Shown in pieces: positions 42,763 through 51,163 of a stretch of DNA of 64,000 nt. A program made the translations under genes and the position numbers. Position 1 is the stretch's first letter, and each line of letters starts with the position of its first letter. The notes beneath the pieces were generated by a model. That model ran no database searches, was not told the DNA's origin, and saw only the letters and a list, made by a program, of their open reading frames with translations. Origin of the DNA: JBBRMW01 sp965246845 (lineage in GTDB: Bacteria > Chloroflexota > Anaerolineae > Aggregatilineales > UBA2796); the NCBI GenBank assembly GCA_965246845.1, contig CBDFFR010000008.1, positions 496,001-560,000 on the forward strand, written 5' to 3'.

Positions 42763-43125
42763 ATGTTCAAGTTCCAACGTCTCGTTATGACCGCTTCCGC
42801 TGCCTTGCTGTTCGCGACCATCTCCGGGATTGCTGCGCCTGCGCAGGCCGCTACCCTCAAACCAGCGCCAACTCCGGTCGCCGCCGATCCCTCGACTTAT
42901 GTGCCGATGCTCGTCACCGAAATCAGCGACTCACAAATCTACTATGCACCCGGTCAGGTGTCGGGTGATAGTGAAATGCTGTACGCCGGGGAAACATGGT
43001 ATATCCTGGGGCAAGACAGCACTGGAAAATGGGTGCAGGTCTATGTCACACCCGATGTCAGCGTGTGGGCCGCGAAAGCCAGCTTCGCGTTGAGCGCGAC
43101 AACCCCGCTTCCGATTGTCGGCTAG
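42763..43125 (+). CDS. Small exported SH3-like protein
   Basis: 120 residues from ATG 42763 (AAAGGGA upstream). Signal peptide MFKFQRLVMTASAALLFATI with cleavage near APAQAAT, a Pro/Thr linker, then a compact beta domain (YVPMLVTEISDSQIYYAPGQ, YAGETWYILGQDSTGKWVQV, WAAKASF) resembling a bacterial SH3 domain, which often binds cell-wall peptide. No neighbour gives a pathway. Confidence 0.62.
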   Translation: MFKFQRLVMTASAALLFATISGIAAPAQAATLKPAPTPVAADPSTYVPMLVTEISDSQIYYAPGQVSGDSEMLYAGETWYILGQDSTGKWVQVYVTPDVSVWAAKASFALSATTPLPIVG

Positions 43126-43172
43126 GTTTATAGCGTCTGCTATCGAAGGACCGGAACTGCCCACACCGACCT

Positions 43173-43292
43173 CTATAATCCGTGCGGTTCAGTTCCGGGT
43201 GCATCAAGTAGTGCGTTGATATCAATGCCTGCCGCATTCGCACGCGCGATCAACGTTTCTGGAACCCGGATGGTCACAACTAAATCGCTCAT
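43173..43292 (-). CDS. Truncated antitoxin-like ORF (39 residues)
   Basis: ATG 43292 with GAGG just upstream, TAG at 43175-43173. MSDLVVTIRVPETLIARANA then AGIDINALLD matches the N-terminal half of short ribbon-helix antitoxins of PIN toxins, but stops after 39 residues where intact proteins run on to about 75. Probably a decayed antitoxin or a minimal one; no toxin gene is adjacent. Confidence 0.5.
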   Translation of the reverse strand: MSDLVVTIRVPETLIARANAAGIDINALLDAPGTEPHGL

Positions 43293-43313
43293 TGACCTCA
43301 TTCCCGATTAGTT

Positions 43314-43364
43314 GCCTGATTTTATCAGGCGTGGCAGATTTGACAGGCTGGATGCTCCAGCCTG
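43314..43364. repeat. Two adjacent intergenic hairpins
   Basis: GCCTGAT-TTT-ATCAGGC (43314-43330) and CAGGCTGGA-TGC-TCCAGCCTG (43344-43364), both perfect stems, just downstream of nth on its strand. No T-run, so more likely repeat elements or mRNA-end stabilisers than intrinsic terminators. Confidence 0.55.
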
Positions 43365-43369
43365 CTTTC

Positions 43370-44086
43370 TCACGCCTTCGGAGCGCGGTTCGCCTGATAC
43401 CACTCGCAAATATCCGTCAGCGGACACTGCTCGCAACGCGGGTCTGCCCATGTGCAAATGCGTTGGCCGTGCCGCAGGTTGCTGATGTGATAGTTGTACA
43501 GCACGTAAGGATCGTGCGGCAGCAGCGCGAGCAGTAGCGGATGTGCGGCGGTCGGATCCACCTTCGGACCAATCAGCCCGACGCGCTGCGCGACCCGATG
43601 CACATGCGTATCGACGGGCATGACGGGTTTCGCGAAGCAGAACAGCAACACCAGAGTCGCGGTTTTAATCCCAACCCCTGGCATGGACATCAACCATTCG
43701 AGACCCGCTTCGGCGGATAAATCCTGCAGAAAGTCGATGGAATAGTCGCCACGCCGCTCGCGGATCGTGCGCAGCACACCTTGAATGTAGGGCGCTTTGA
43801 CATCCGGGAAATTGGATGGCTTGAGCGTTTCTATCAGCGCGTCGAGCGGCGCGTTCTCGATGGCAGCCCACGAGCCGAAACGGTCCAGCATGTTGTGATA
43901 GGCTTTAGACTCGTTCGCGCCCGTCGTGCGATGCGAAAGGATGGTCGAGATGAGTTCGTGTAGCGGCTCACGGCGTGGAACATGTGGAATCAGGCCGTGC
44001 AGCGCGGTCAGCCGCTCATAGACGATGTTCGCTTTCACGCGGAGCGCTTCGAGTTGTTCCGGTGTGGGTTGTGTTTTGGCTTTCAT
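43370..44086 (-). CDS. nth: Endonuclease III-like DNA glycosylase
   Basis: 238 residues from ATG 44086; upstream codons to 44188 overlap a palindromic repeat. LISTILSHRTTGANESKAY, helix-hairpin-helix LMSMPGVGIKTATLVLLFCF with the catalytic Lys, VMPVDTHVHRVAQRVGLI with the catalytic Asp, and the Fe-S cluster ICTWADPRCEQCPLTDIC (C-x6-C-x2-C-x5-C). Excises oxidised pyrimidines and nicks the abasic site. It has a longer interdomain region than E. coli Nth, as in UV-endonuclease-like homologues. Confidence 0.9.
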   Translation of the reverse strand: MKAKTQPTPEQLEALRVKANIVYERLTALHGLIPHVPRREPLHELISTILSHRTTGANESKAYHNMLDRFGSWAAIENAPLDALIETLKPSNFPDVKAPYIQGVLRTIRERRGDYSIDFLQDLSAEAGLEWLMSMPGVGIKTATLVLLFCFAKPVMPVDTHVHRVAQRVGLIGPKVDPTAAHPLLLALLPHDPYVLYNYHISNLRHGQRICTWADPRCEQCPLTDICEWYQANRAPKA

Positions 44087-44125
44087 GCGCAGATCGTATA
44101 CAAACCAGCGCATGGAATGCCAATC

Positions 44126-44217
44126 GCAGGGCAAACACATAAACATCAAAAGAGTAGGCGGACCTGTGTGTCCGCCCGTGATCGACACCGTACTTCTATT
44201 TTGATGCGTTTGCCCTG
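44126..44217. repeat. Nested palindromic intergenic repeat, copy 2
   Basis: Outer arms GCAGGGCAAAC (44126-44136) and GTTTGCCCTG (44208-44217), middle arms CATCAAAA (44144-44151) and TTTTGATG (44199-44206), core GGCGGAC (44157-44163) with GTCCGCC (44170-44176). The core is the one found at 10745-10768; the outer arms differ. Confidence 0.65.
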
Positions 44218-44258
44218 ATGCAAATCGCCATTAGGCGCGCCATCCCCGCTTCCTGACG

Positions 44259-45083
44259 CTACGCGGCGGCGCTCAGGATTTGGCGCGCCTTGAGCGCGAG
44301 TTGCAGGTTCAACCGCACGTCGGCGTCGTCGAGGTCCAGCCGCGTGATTTCCGCGATGCGGTTCAGGCGATAGGCAAGCGTGTTGCGGTGAATATTGAGC
44401 CGTGCCGCCGTGCGCGCGGTGTTGCCATTGTTGTCGAAATACACACGCAACGTCTCCAGCAGATCGCAGTGCTGCTGTGCGTCATATTCAATCAGGTCAG
44501 CCAGCCAATTCAGGCAGAAGCGGCGCAATTCATCCGGGTTGTGGACCGCATTGAGCAGCGAGAACAGACTGAAATCTCCGAAGAACGTCGCATGCGATTC
44601 TGACTTCATCTGAAGACACAGGCTCGCCGCCTCGACCGCTTCACGGAACGAGTTGCGGAGCATTCCCGCTTCGCGCGCCGGGCGACCAACGCCGCAGCAA
44701 ACTTCCATACCGGGGAAGCGCGCGGTCAGCCGTTCGCGCATTTCTTCGGTCAGCCGTTTCAGGCGTTGCGTCTGCTGCGGGTCCTCGACCGGATAAAACA
44801 GGATTGCGCTATCGCGGAAGGTGAGGACCGGACCGTTCAGGCGGCGGCGGCTCGCCTCGTTGTGCAGCAGGGTCGCGAACTGTGCGGATTGTCCCTGTGC
44901 ATCGGAAAGGCGGTATACGACAGCGGAATAGAACTGCCCGGCGACAAAGCCATTTTGTTCGAGGATACTGGAATCCGGCAGGTCGCCATTGAACCATGCC
45001 TCCAGCCAGTCATTGCGACCAACGCGCAGCATCGGCGGGCGCGGGTAGGTTCCGTAAGTGAGGACATTCTGAAAATCTGTCAT
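44259..45083 (-). CDS. PucR C-terminal-type regulator lacking the sensor domain
   Basis: 274 residues from ATG 45083, which has GGGGGA five to six bases upstream; longer frames to 45134 are unsupported. GGDEF-like region with EVCCGVGRPAREAGMLRNSF and EAVEAASLCLQM, and the PucR helix-turn-helix FDNNGNTARTAARLNIHRNT, LAYRLNRIAEITRLDLDD. Compared with the regulators at 3067 and 18983 it lacks the N-terminal PucR domain. It lies 178 bases after urtE on the same strand and is a good candidate regulator of the urt/ure locus, by position only. Confidence 0.82.
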   Translation of the reverse strand: MTDFQNVLTYGTYPRPPMLRVGRNDWLEAWFNGDLPDSSILEQNGFVAGQFYSAVVYRLSDAQGQSAQFATLLHNEASRRRLNGPVLTFRDSAILFYPVEDPQQTQRLKRLTEEMRERLTARFPGMEVCCGVGRPAREAGMLRNSFREAVEAASLCLQMKSESHATFFGDFSLFSLLNAVHNPDELRRFCLNWLADLIEYDAQQHCDLLETLRVYFDNNGNTARTAARLNIHRNTLAYRLNRIAEITRLDLDDADVRLNLQLALKARQILSAAA

Positions 45084-45260
45084 CGCATCCCCCGTAAACT
45101 GGTGATTGGCCTGCATTGTACGGATAAATTGCACAATGCGCGTTGGTTAGATTGACAGAAACATTGCCCGTTCTCCTTGTGCAGGATTCACAATGATTGT
45201 GCGGATTACTGAAAAATCGCAGGATCACGCAGAAATCATAGTAGATATTATCTGCGCGGC

Positions 45261-45962
45261 TTACACGGAAAGATATTCACGGACAATCGCCTGGTCGACT
45301 CCGGCAACGGGTGAACTCGAAACGATGCTGCCCTTTTCTATTACGAAGCAGTGATCGGCGACACCAAGCGCGAAATCCAGAAATTGCTCGACCAGCAAAA
45401 TGCTCATCGAACGGCTTTCGCGGATGCTCATAATGACTTCCTCAATTTGTGTGACAATCGAAGGCTGAATTCCTTCCGTCGGCTCGTCGAGCAGCAACAA
45501 AATCGGTTTGCGAATCAGCGCCCGCGCAATCGCCAGTTGCTGCTGTTGTCCGCCGCTGAGTGTCCCGGCCACTCGCCCGCGCATCGTGTGCAGGATCGGA
45601 AACAGGGCGTACATCTCACCGATGGCGTCCGGATCGATCTGCTTGTGCGGTACAGCCTCAAAACCCATCAGCAGGTTTTCATAAACGCTCAGGTGCGGGA
45701 AGATACCGCGCCCTTGCGGAACATAGCCAATCCCGGCCTGTGCGCGAAGGTGCGGGGCGTCTCTGGTGACATCCTTGCCATTGAAATGTATTGCGCCAGC
45801 GCGTGGTTTCAACGTCCCCATGATCGTTTTGAGCAGTGTCGTCTTGCCGACGCCGTTGCGCCCCATCAGACATACGATTTGCGCGGAGTCGACGGTGAGG
45901 CTGACATCGAACACTATCTGGCTTGCGCCATAGTACACATCGAGGTTTTTCAAATCGAGCAT
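45261..45962 (-). CDS. urtE: Urea ABC transporter ATP-binding protein UrtE
   Basis: 233 residues from ATG 45962 (GAGG eight bases upstream). Walker A CLMGRNGVGKTTLL, Q-loop GYVPQGRGIFPHLSVYENLL, signature LSGGQQQQLAIARAL, Walker B PILLLLDEPTEGIQPSIV. LivF-like, with the UrtE-typical ASQIVFDVSLTV start. Energises urea uptake with UrtD. Last gene of the minus-strand urt operon. Confidence 0.93.
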   Translation of the reverse strand: MLDLKNLDVYYGASQIVFDVSLTVDSAQIVCLMGRNGVGKTTLLKTIMGTLKPRAGAIHFNGKDVTRDAPHLRAQAGIGYVPQGRGIFPHLSVYENLLMGFEAVPHKQIDPDAIGEMYALFPILHTMRGRVAGTLSGGQQQQLAIARALIRKPILLLLDEPTEGIQPSIVTQIEEVIMSIRESRSMSILLVEQFLDFALGVADHCFVIEKGSIVSSSPVAGVDQAIVREYLSV

Positions 45963-45978
45963 TTCAGGTCGCCTCTTG

Positions 45979-46743
45979 TTAGCTAACGCGCTGATGCTTG
46001 CGCCCAAGATAGACTTCGATCACCTGTGGATCGGCCTGCACCTGTTCCACTGGACCTTCGCAAAGCAGCTTCCCCGAATGCAAAACGCTCACCGTGCTGG
46101 CGAACTGGCGCACGAATTGCATATCGTGTTCCACCACCAAAATCGAGCGATCCTGCCCGATTTTGTGCAGGAGTTCGCCCGTTTTGTCGCGTTCGCGGCG
46201 GGTCATCCCGGCAACAGGCTCATCCAGCAGCATCAGCTTCGGCTCCTGCACGAGCAGCATCCCGATCTCCAGCCATTGTTTTTGACCGTGCGAAAGCAAC
46301 CCGGCTTGCGTATGGGCTTTGTCCTTCAATCCAATCGTTTCGAGGATCGCTTCGACGCGCGACTTTCGGGCGCTGTTCATGCGCCGGAGCAGGCGCGGCA
46401 ACCGTTCCTTGAAGCCAATCGCGGCTTCGAGGTTTTCATAGACGCTCAGGCTGGAAAATACGGCAGGCGTCTGGAACTTGCGCCCGATCCCCTGCCGCAC
46501 GCGCTTGTATTCTGCGTAGCGGTGGATGTCTTGCCGCCCGTCGAAGAAGACACGTCCGCTGGTCGGTTTGGTCTTCCCCGTGATAATGTCCAGCAGCGTC
46601 GATTTACCCGCGCCATTGGGTCCAATCAGAAAACGAAGTTCGCCACGTTCGATTGAAAAGTTCAAGCCATCGAGGACCTTGAACCCGTCGAAACTCACGC
46701 GGACATCCTGTACATCCAGAATTTTATCGGCCATGATTGACAT
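45979..46743 (-). CDS. urtD: Urea ABC transporter ATP-binding protein UrtD
   Basis: 254 residues (ATG 46743; ATG 46734 also possible). The UrtD hallmark VSFDGFKVLDGLNFSIERGE, Walker A FLIGPNGAGKSTLLDIITGK, RQGIGRKFQTPAVFSSLSVY, signature LSHGQKQWLEIGMLL, Walker B MLLDEPVAGMTRRERDKTGE. The GRKFQTP and LSHGQKQWLEIG wording separates UrtD from amino-acid LivG proteins. Two to five bases after urtC. Confidence 0.93.
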   Translation of the reverse strand: MSIMADKILDVQDVRVSFDGFKVLDGLNFSIERGELRFLIGPNGAGKSTLLDIITGKTKPTSGRVFFDGRQDIHRYAEYKRVRQGIGRKFQTPAVFSSLSVYENLEAAIGFKERLPRLLRRMNSARKSRVEAILETIGLKDKAHTQAGLLSHGQKQWLEIGMLLVQEPKLMLLDEPVAGMTRRERDKTGELLHKIGQDRSILVVEHDMQFVRQFASTVSVLHSGKLLCEGPVEQVQADPQVIEVYLGRKHQRVS

Positions 46744-46748
46744 TCTAT

Positions 46749-47870
46749 TCAGGTCAGCTTCGGCGTGGGCGAGCCAGCCACAGGTTCAGGTTCGATGCTT
46801 TTGAGGGGAGGTTCGGCTGGGCGCGCCGAACGATTGAAATACGCGCCGAGCCGGGTACGCACAAAGCCCGTGATCCCCGTCGGGAAGAGCAGCACGACGC
46901 CGACGAAGAGCGCGCCCATGATGAACTGCCAGACATCGGGATACGCGGAACTGATGCTGCTCTTGCCGAGATTGACCAGCAGCGCGCCAATCACCGCGCC
47001 GATCAGGGTCCCGCGCCCGCCGACCGCCACCCAGATTACGATCTCGATTGATGGGACGATGCCAAGCGCGGCGGGCGAGATGATCCCGACTTGCGGCACG
47101 AACAGCGCGCCCGCCAGCCCCGCCAACCCTGCCGAGAGCGCGAAGACCAGCACCTTCAGAGTGACCGGGTTGTAACCCGCAAAACGGACGCGGTTTTCAT
47201 CGTCGCGCAGCGCGATCAGGAGCTTTCCAAAACGGGACTCGATCAGCAAGCGTGACCCGATAAAGACCACGCCGAGGATAACCGCCGTGAGCGTATACAA
47301 GCCGCTCTGGGTACTCGCTTCCCGTAATTTGAAGCCGAAAATCGTGTCGAGATCGGTCAGGCCGTTGGTCCCGTTGATCAATTGCTGCTGGCCGACCAGC
47401 AACAAACCGACAATCGAGGTGAGCGCCTGCGTGATGATCGAAAAATAGACATCCTGAATGCGGCTGCGGAAGACCATGTAGCCGATGAGCGCGGCCAGCA
47501 GCATCGGGACGAGGATGGCGGCGCACAGCGCGAATATTGGCGAATGGAAGGGTTGCCAGAATACGGGCAATTCCGTCACGCCGTACAGTTGCATGAATTC
47601 GGGTAGCGCCGCGCCGGATTGTTCCAGCTTGAGGTACATCGCGAAGCAATATGCGCCGAGGCCGAAGAACAACCCCTGTCCGAGGCTCAACATCCCTGCG
47701 TAACCCCAGATCAAATCCAGACCGATGGCGACGATGGCATAGGTCAGGAAGCGCCCAAGCAGGTTCAATTGAAAGCCGGAGAGCGCTTGCGGGAGGATGA
47801 TCAGGAAGACCACGCCGAACAGGAGGATCAGTCCCCAGCGTGAGACGAGGCGGCGCAGATCGATGTGCAT
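46749..47870 (-). CDS. urtC: Urea ABC transporter permease UrtC
   Basis: 373 residues, about ten membrane helices. LivM-type permease: YAIVAIGLDLIWGYAGMLSL, GQGLFFGLGAYCFAMYLKLE, QDVYFSIITQALTSIVGLLL, NGTNGLTDLDTIFGF, LAGLAGALFVPQVGIISPAA, EIVIWVAVGGRGTLIGAVIG. Good GGGAG eight bases before ATG. Forms the inner-membrane channel with UrtB. Confidence 0.93.
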   Translation of the reverse strand: MHIDLRRLVSRWGLILLFGVVFLIILPQALSGFQLNLLGRFLTYAIVAIGLDLIWGYAGMLSLGQGLFFGLGAYCFAMYLKLEQSGAALPEFMQLYGVTELPVFWQPFHSPIFALCAAILVPMLLAALIGYMVFRSRIQDVYFSIITQALTSIVGLLLVGQQQLINGTNGLTDLDTIFGFKLREASTQSGLYTLTAVILGVVFIGSRLLIESRFGKLLIALRDDENRVRFAGYNPVTLKVLVFALSAGLAGLAGALFVPQVGIISPAALGIVPSIEIVIWVAVGGRGTLIGAVIGALLVNLGKSSISSAYPDVWQFIMGALFVGVVLLFPTGITGFVRTRLGAYFNRSARPAEPPLKSIEPEPVAGSPTPKLT

Positions 47871-47882
47871 TGCTTTTTCTCC

Positions 47883-48797
47883 CTAGCTGCGGCTGCGAAT
47901 CGCCACGATCCCGGAGGGTTTCCACTGCAAGAACAGGATGATCAGCGCGAACACAATCACTTTTGCGAGTGTTGCCGTCGTTTGAAATTCAATCGTGGTA
48001 TTCAGGATTCCAATTGCAAGCGCGGCGATAATCACTCCCGGCAGGCTGCCCACGCCGCCCAGCACGACCACCATGAACGAATCCACGATGTAATTTGTGC
48101 CGAGCGTCGGTCCGATCTGGCCGATGAGGGTCAGGGCAGCTCCCGCAACGCCTGCCAGACCTGTTCCCAGCGCGAAGGTATACGCATCCACGCGCCGCGT
48201 CGCTACGCCGAGGCTGGAAGCCATCTCGCGGTTTTGCATCACCGCGCGAATACGGCGGCCATTCGACGTGCGATACAGGTAAATGTAGATGCCGACCACG
48301 CAGACGATCACCAGCCCGATGATGAACAGGCGCTTGTAGGGCAGTGAAATATCTTCGCCGAGATCGAACGCGCCACTGAGCCACGACGGTGACGTAACCG
48401 GGACGTTCGGCGCACCGAACAGGCTGCGCGCCAGTTGTTGAAGCATCAGCCCGACGCCCCATGTCGCCAGCAGTGTATCCAGCGGACGCCCGTAGAGATG
48501 GCGGATCACAAAGCGTTCGAGCAGAATGCCGAACAGCGCGCAAACAACGAACGCTGCCGCGATAGAGAGGATGAAGACAATGCCTTCCTTCGGACCGTTC
48601 GCGCCGCGCAGGGCGACCGCCACGTATTTTTGGAACAGATAGGTGACATATGCGCCGATCATGATGAATTCACCATGCGCCATATTGATCACTTTCATCA
48701 GCCCAAACGAAAATGCCAGCCCCAGCGCGGCCAGCAATAGAATCGATCCCAGGCTGAGGCCATTGAAGGCTTGTGTCAGCAGGCTTGCGAATGTCAA
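47883..48797 (-). CDS. urtB: Urea ABC transporter permease UrtB
   Basis: 304 residues from TTG 48797, chosen because GGAG lies eight bases upstream and the GTG at 48833 lies inside a 13-bp hairpin. LivH-type permease: FNGLSLGSILLLAALGLAFS, FGLMKVINMAHGEFIMIGAY, LYGRPLDTLLATWGVGLMLQ, GTNYIVDSFMVVVLGGVGSL, about eight helices. Thirteen bases separate it from urtC. A GTG 48833 start (316 residues) cannot be ruled out. Confidence 0.9.
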   Translation of the reverse strand: MTFASLLTQAFNGLSLGSILLLAALGLAFSFGLMKVINMAHGEFIMIGAYVTYLFQKYVAVALRGANGPKEGIVFILSIAAAFVVCALFGILLERFVIRHLYGRPLDTLLATWGVGLMLQQLARSLFGAPNVPVTSPSWLSGAFDLGEDISLPYKRLFIIGLVIVCVVGIYIYLYRTSNGRRIRAVMQNREMASSLGVATRRVDAYTFALGTGLAGVAGAALTLIGQIGPTLGTNYIVDSFMVVVLGGVGSLPGVIIAALAIGILNTTIEFQTTATLAKVIVFALIILFLQWKPSGIVAIRSRS

Positions 48798-48824
48798 GTC
48801 GTGCGCTCCAAAACCCACCGAAGC

Positions 48825-48855
48825 GGGATGCACTCCACAGAATGGAGTGCATCCC
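48825..48855. repeat. 13-bp hairpin between urtA and urtB
   Basis: GGGATGCACTCCA (48825-48837), loop CAGAA, TGGAGTGCATCCC (48843-48855), a perfect stem in the urtA-urtB spacer. No T-run follows on the minus strand, so it may protect the urtA mRNA end and raise binding-protein level over permease, or be a mobile palindrome. Confidence 0.65.
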
Positions 48856-48880
48856 TTCGATGTCGAACCAGATTATGGTG

Positions 48881-50161
48881 TTATTTCGTGGCGGTCGCGG
48901 CCATTGTTGCCGCCATTGTCGCGGTCATCATCGCCGGACAGCCCCCGGTCGGCTTGGGCAGCGCCCCCGCCCATGAGTACGTGCAGAGATAGGGATCCGG
49001 CTTGACGGGCGCATCAGTAGCGAAGACCTCATCGATCAGGCCATCGGCGCGAATCTTGCCGATGCGGACGGTCTTGTAGACGTGCTGCCAGTCGCCATCA
49101 ATCGTGACCTTGCCGCCGGGCGAGTCGAACGAGATACCCGGCGCGGCCTTCTTCACCGCTGCAATATCCGTCGAACCGGCCTTCTTGACCGCCGCCGCCC
49201 ATAGATAGACGCCGAAGTAGCCCGCTTCCATCGGGTCGCTAGTGACGCGGTTCGCGCCGTATTTGGCCTTGAACGCGGCGACGAACTTCTCATTGGCGGG
49301 CGTTTTGGTGGTCTGGTAGTAGTTCCAGGCGACGAGATGCCCTTCGATATTCTCGACGCCGATGCCGCCGACTTCTTCTTCGGCGATGCTGACCGACATG
49401 GTTTGAACCTTCAGCCCGGCGTCTTTCGCCTGCTTGAAGAACGCGACGTTGCTATCACCATTGAGCGTATTGAAGATCACATCCGGTTTGGCGGCCTTGA
49501 TCTTCTCGATGATCGTGCTGAATTCCGTGCCACCGAGCGGGACGTATTCTTCGCCTGCGGTTGTGCCGCCCTGTGCCTTGAGTTGTTCCTTGATGATGGT
49601 GTTCGAGGTGCGCGGGAAGACGTAATCCGAGCCGAGCAGGAACATCTTCTTCATATTATTCTTGAGCAGATATTCGACCGCCGGGACGATTTGCTGGTTG
49701 GTCGTCGCGCCCGTATAGAAGATGTTCGGGGAGTTTTCCAGACCTTCGTACTGGACGGGGTAGAACAGCAAGCCGTTCAATTGTTCAAAAACGGGCTTGA
49801 CGGCCTTGCGGCTGGCGCTCGTCCAGCAGCCGAATACGACAACAACCTTGTCCTGCTGGATCAACTTCTTGGCTTTTTCGGCGAAGGTCGGCCAATCGCT
49901 CGCGCCGTCTTCGAGTACCGGCTCGATCTTCATGCCGAGAATGCCGCCCGCCGCGTTGATTTCATCAATTGCCATCAACGTCGAATCCTTGACGGTCACT
50001 TCGCTGATCGACATCGTTCCACTGAGCGAGTGCAGAATGCCGACCTTGATCGTATCGGCGGCGTGTGCGCTGCGTGGCGTCATGGTTGCCATGAACATGA
50101 GCGCGACGGCGAGCAGGAGTCCAATGCGATGCGCTTGTTTGCCCTGTGAACGAGTGTTCAA
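48881..50161 (-). CDS. urtA: Urea ABC transporter substrate-binding protein UrtA
   Basis: 426 residues. Signal peptide (HRIGLLLAVALMFMATM, cut near SAHAAD), then KVGILHSLSGTMSISEVTVK, DSTLMAIDEINAAGGILGMK, VVVFGCWTSASRKAVKPVFE, LLFYPVQYEGLENSPNIFYT, GSDYVFPRTSN and EYVPLGGTEFSTIIEKIKAA, the UrtA/FmdD wording. No lipobox Cys at the cleavage site; a hydrophobic Ala/Thr-rich C-terminus (MMTATMAATMAATATK) is unusual. TTG start with GGGGGA seven bases upstream. First gene of urtABCDE. Confidence 0.93.
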   Translation of the reverse strand: MNTRSQGKQAHRIGLLLAVALMFMATMTPRSAHAADTIKVGILHSLSGTMSISEVTVKDSTLMAIDEINAAGGILGMKIEPVLEDGASDWPTFAEKAKKLIQQDKVVVVFGCWTSASRKAVKPVFEQLNGLLFYPVQYEGLENSPNIFYTGATTNQQIVPAVEYLLKNNMKKMFLLGSDYVFPRTSNTIIKEQLKAQGGTTAGEEYVPLGGTEFSTIIEKIKAAKPDVIFNTLNGDSNVAFFKQAKDAGLKVQTMSVSIAEEEVGGIGVENIEGHLVAWNYYQTTKTPANEKFVAAFKAKYGANRVTSDPMEAGYFGVYLWAAAVKKAGSTDIAAVKKAAPGISFDSPGGKVTIDGDWQHVYKTVRIGKIRADGLIDEVFATDAPVKPDPYLCTYSWAGALPKPTGGCPAMMTATMAATMAATATK

Positions 50162-50479
50162 GTGTCTATCCCCCGGAACGAAAGAGAAGTTAACGTTGCT
50201 GACTATAATTTTCTTTCAGGGAGCGCGGCATATGTAAATCAACAGAATTTCGGGCGCTCATTTTCGTCATATTACCCGCTGCATATGTGACTATGAACAA
50301 AAAGGATTCGGCAGTATACAGGCTGTCTAACATTAATCGTTTAACGCCCTTGCAGGCTGCACAAAGAAGGTTTGTTGTAGCAGGATTCGCGGCGCGTGGT
50401 GCGCTTTGTGGCGTTTGTACAGTTGGCACGCGCGGCATTGTCGGATAGGCTCGGTTTTCACGCCGACCGGGAACCGCCA
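50162..50479. promoter_or_regulatory. Divergent control region between urt and ure operons
   Basis: 318 bases between TTG of urtA and ATG of ureF. AT-rich middle with two similar 12-mers, GGCATATGTAAA (50228-50239) and TGCATATGTGAC (50281-50292), about 53 bases apart (five helical turns), which could be paired operator sites. TATAGT (complement of 50203-50208) could be a -10 for urtA. No recognised regulator box. Confidence 0.45.
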
Positions 50480-51163
50480 ATGCCTGAACCTGAATCGCTG
50501 GCGCTGTTACGCCTGCTGCATCTTGCCGATAGCGCGCTGCCGATAGGCGCGACGCCGCATTCCTTCGGGCTGGAGACGCTGGCCTTCGATGGTGATCTTT
50601 CGCCGCCGCGCCTCGCCGCGTTCTTCGAGGATTATCTGAGTGAAGCCGGGTTGCTGGATGCGGTTTTCTGTCGCGCGGCCTATCGCAGCGCGGGGCATGA
50701 TGCTTTTGATCGGGAGTGGGCGATGCTCAATGAACAATACGCGGCGTTCAAACCCGCCCGCGAAAGCCGCGCCGCGAGCCAGACGCTGGGGCGGCGCTTG
50801 CTCGAACTCGTCCTCGTCATGCAAGATGATGTAGCTATCGTACAGCGCGCCCTGACGCTCGGCGGTGCGGCGCAATGCCTCGCCTTCGGGCTGGTCGGTT
50901 GTGCGCTGGAGATCGATGAAGATGCAACCGTCCTCGCCTGCCTGCATCAAAATCTGGCGGGGCTGCATTCGGCTTGCCAGCGTCTGATGCCCTTCGGCCA
51001 GAAACAGGCCAGCCGGATGCTCTGGGAACTGAAACCAGTGCTGCTCGCAGTCGTCGCGACCAGCCGCCATACGCCCCTCGATGCGTTGTCCAGCTTCACC
51101 GCCATGCTCGATCTCGCCTCGATGCGCCATCCAATGCTATCGACGCGCCTGTTCATCAGTTGA
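50480..51163 (+). CDS. ureF: Urease accessory protein UreF
   Basis: 227 residues from ATG 50480; the frame extends upstream to 50396 without similarity. UreF features: LLRLLHLADSALPIGATPHS, FGLETLAFDGDLSPPRLAAF, ARESRAASQTLGRRLLELVL, GQKQASRMLWELKPVLLAVV, ending ASMRHPMLSTRLFIS. With UreD and UreG it forms the complex that loads Ni and CO2 into urease. The ureD start overlaps its stop (TTGA). Confidence 0.9.
   Translation: MPEPESLALLRLLHLADSALPIGATPHSFGLETLAFDGDLSPPRLAAFFEDYLSEAGLLDAVFCRAAYRSAGHDAFDREWAMLNEQYAAFKPARESRAASQTLGRRLLELVLVMQDDVAIVQRALTLGGAAQCLAFGLVGCALEIDEDATVLACLHQNLAGLHSACQRLMPFGQKQASRMLWELKPVLLAVVATSRHTPLDALSSFTAMLDLASMRHPMLSTRLFIS

Noticed and set aside
50974..51159. N-terminal extension of UreD by 62 residues
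   Set aside because: It lies wholly inside ureF in another frame and has no UreD similarity; TTG 51160 overlapping the ureF stop fits.
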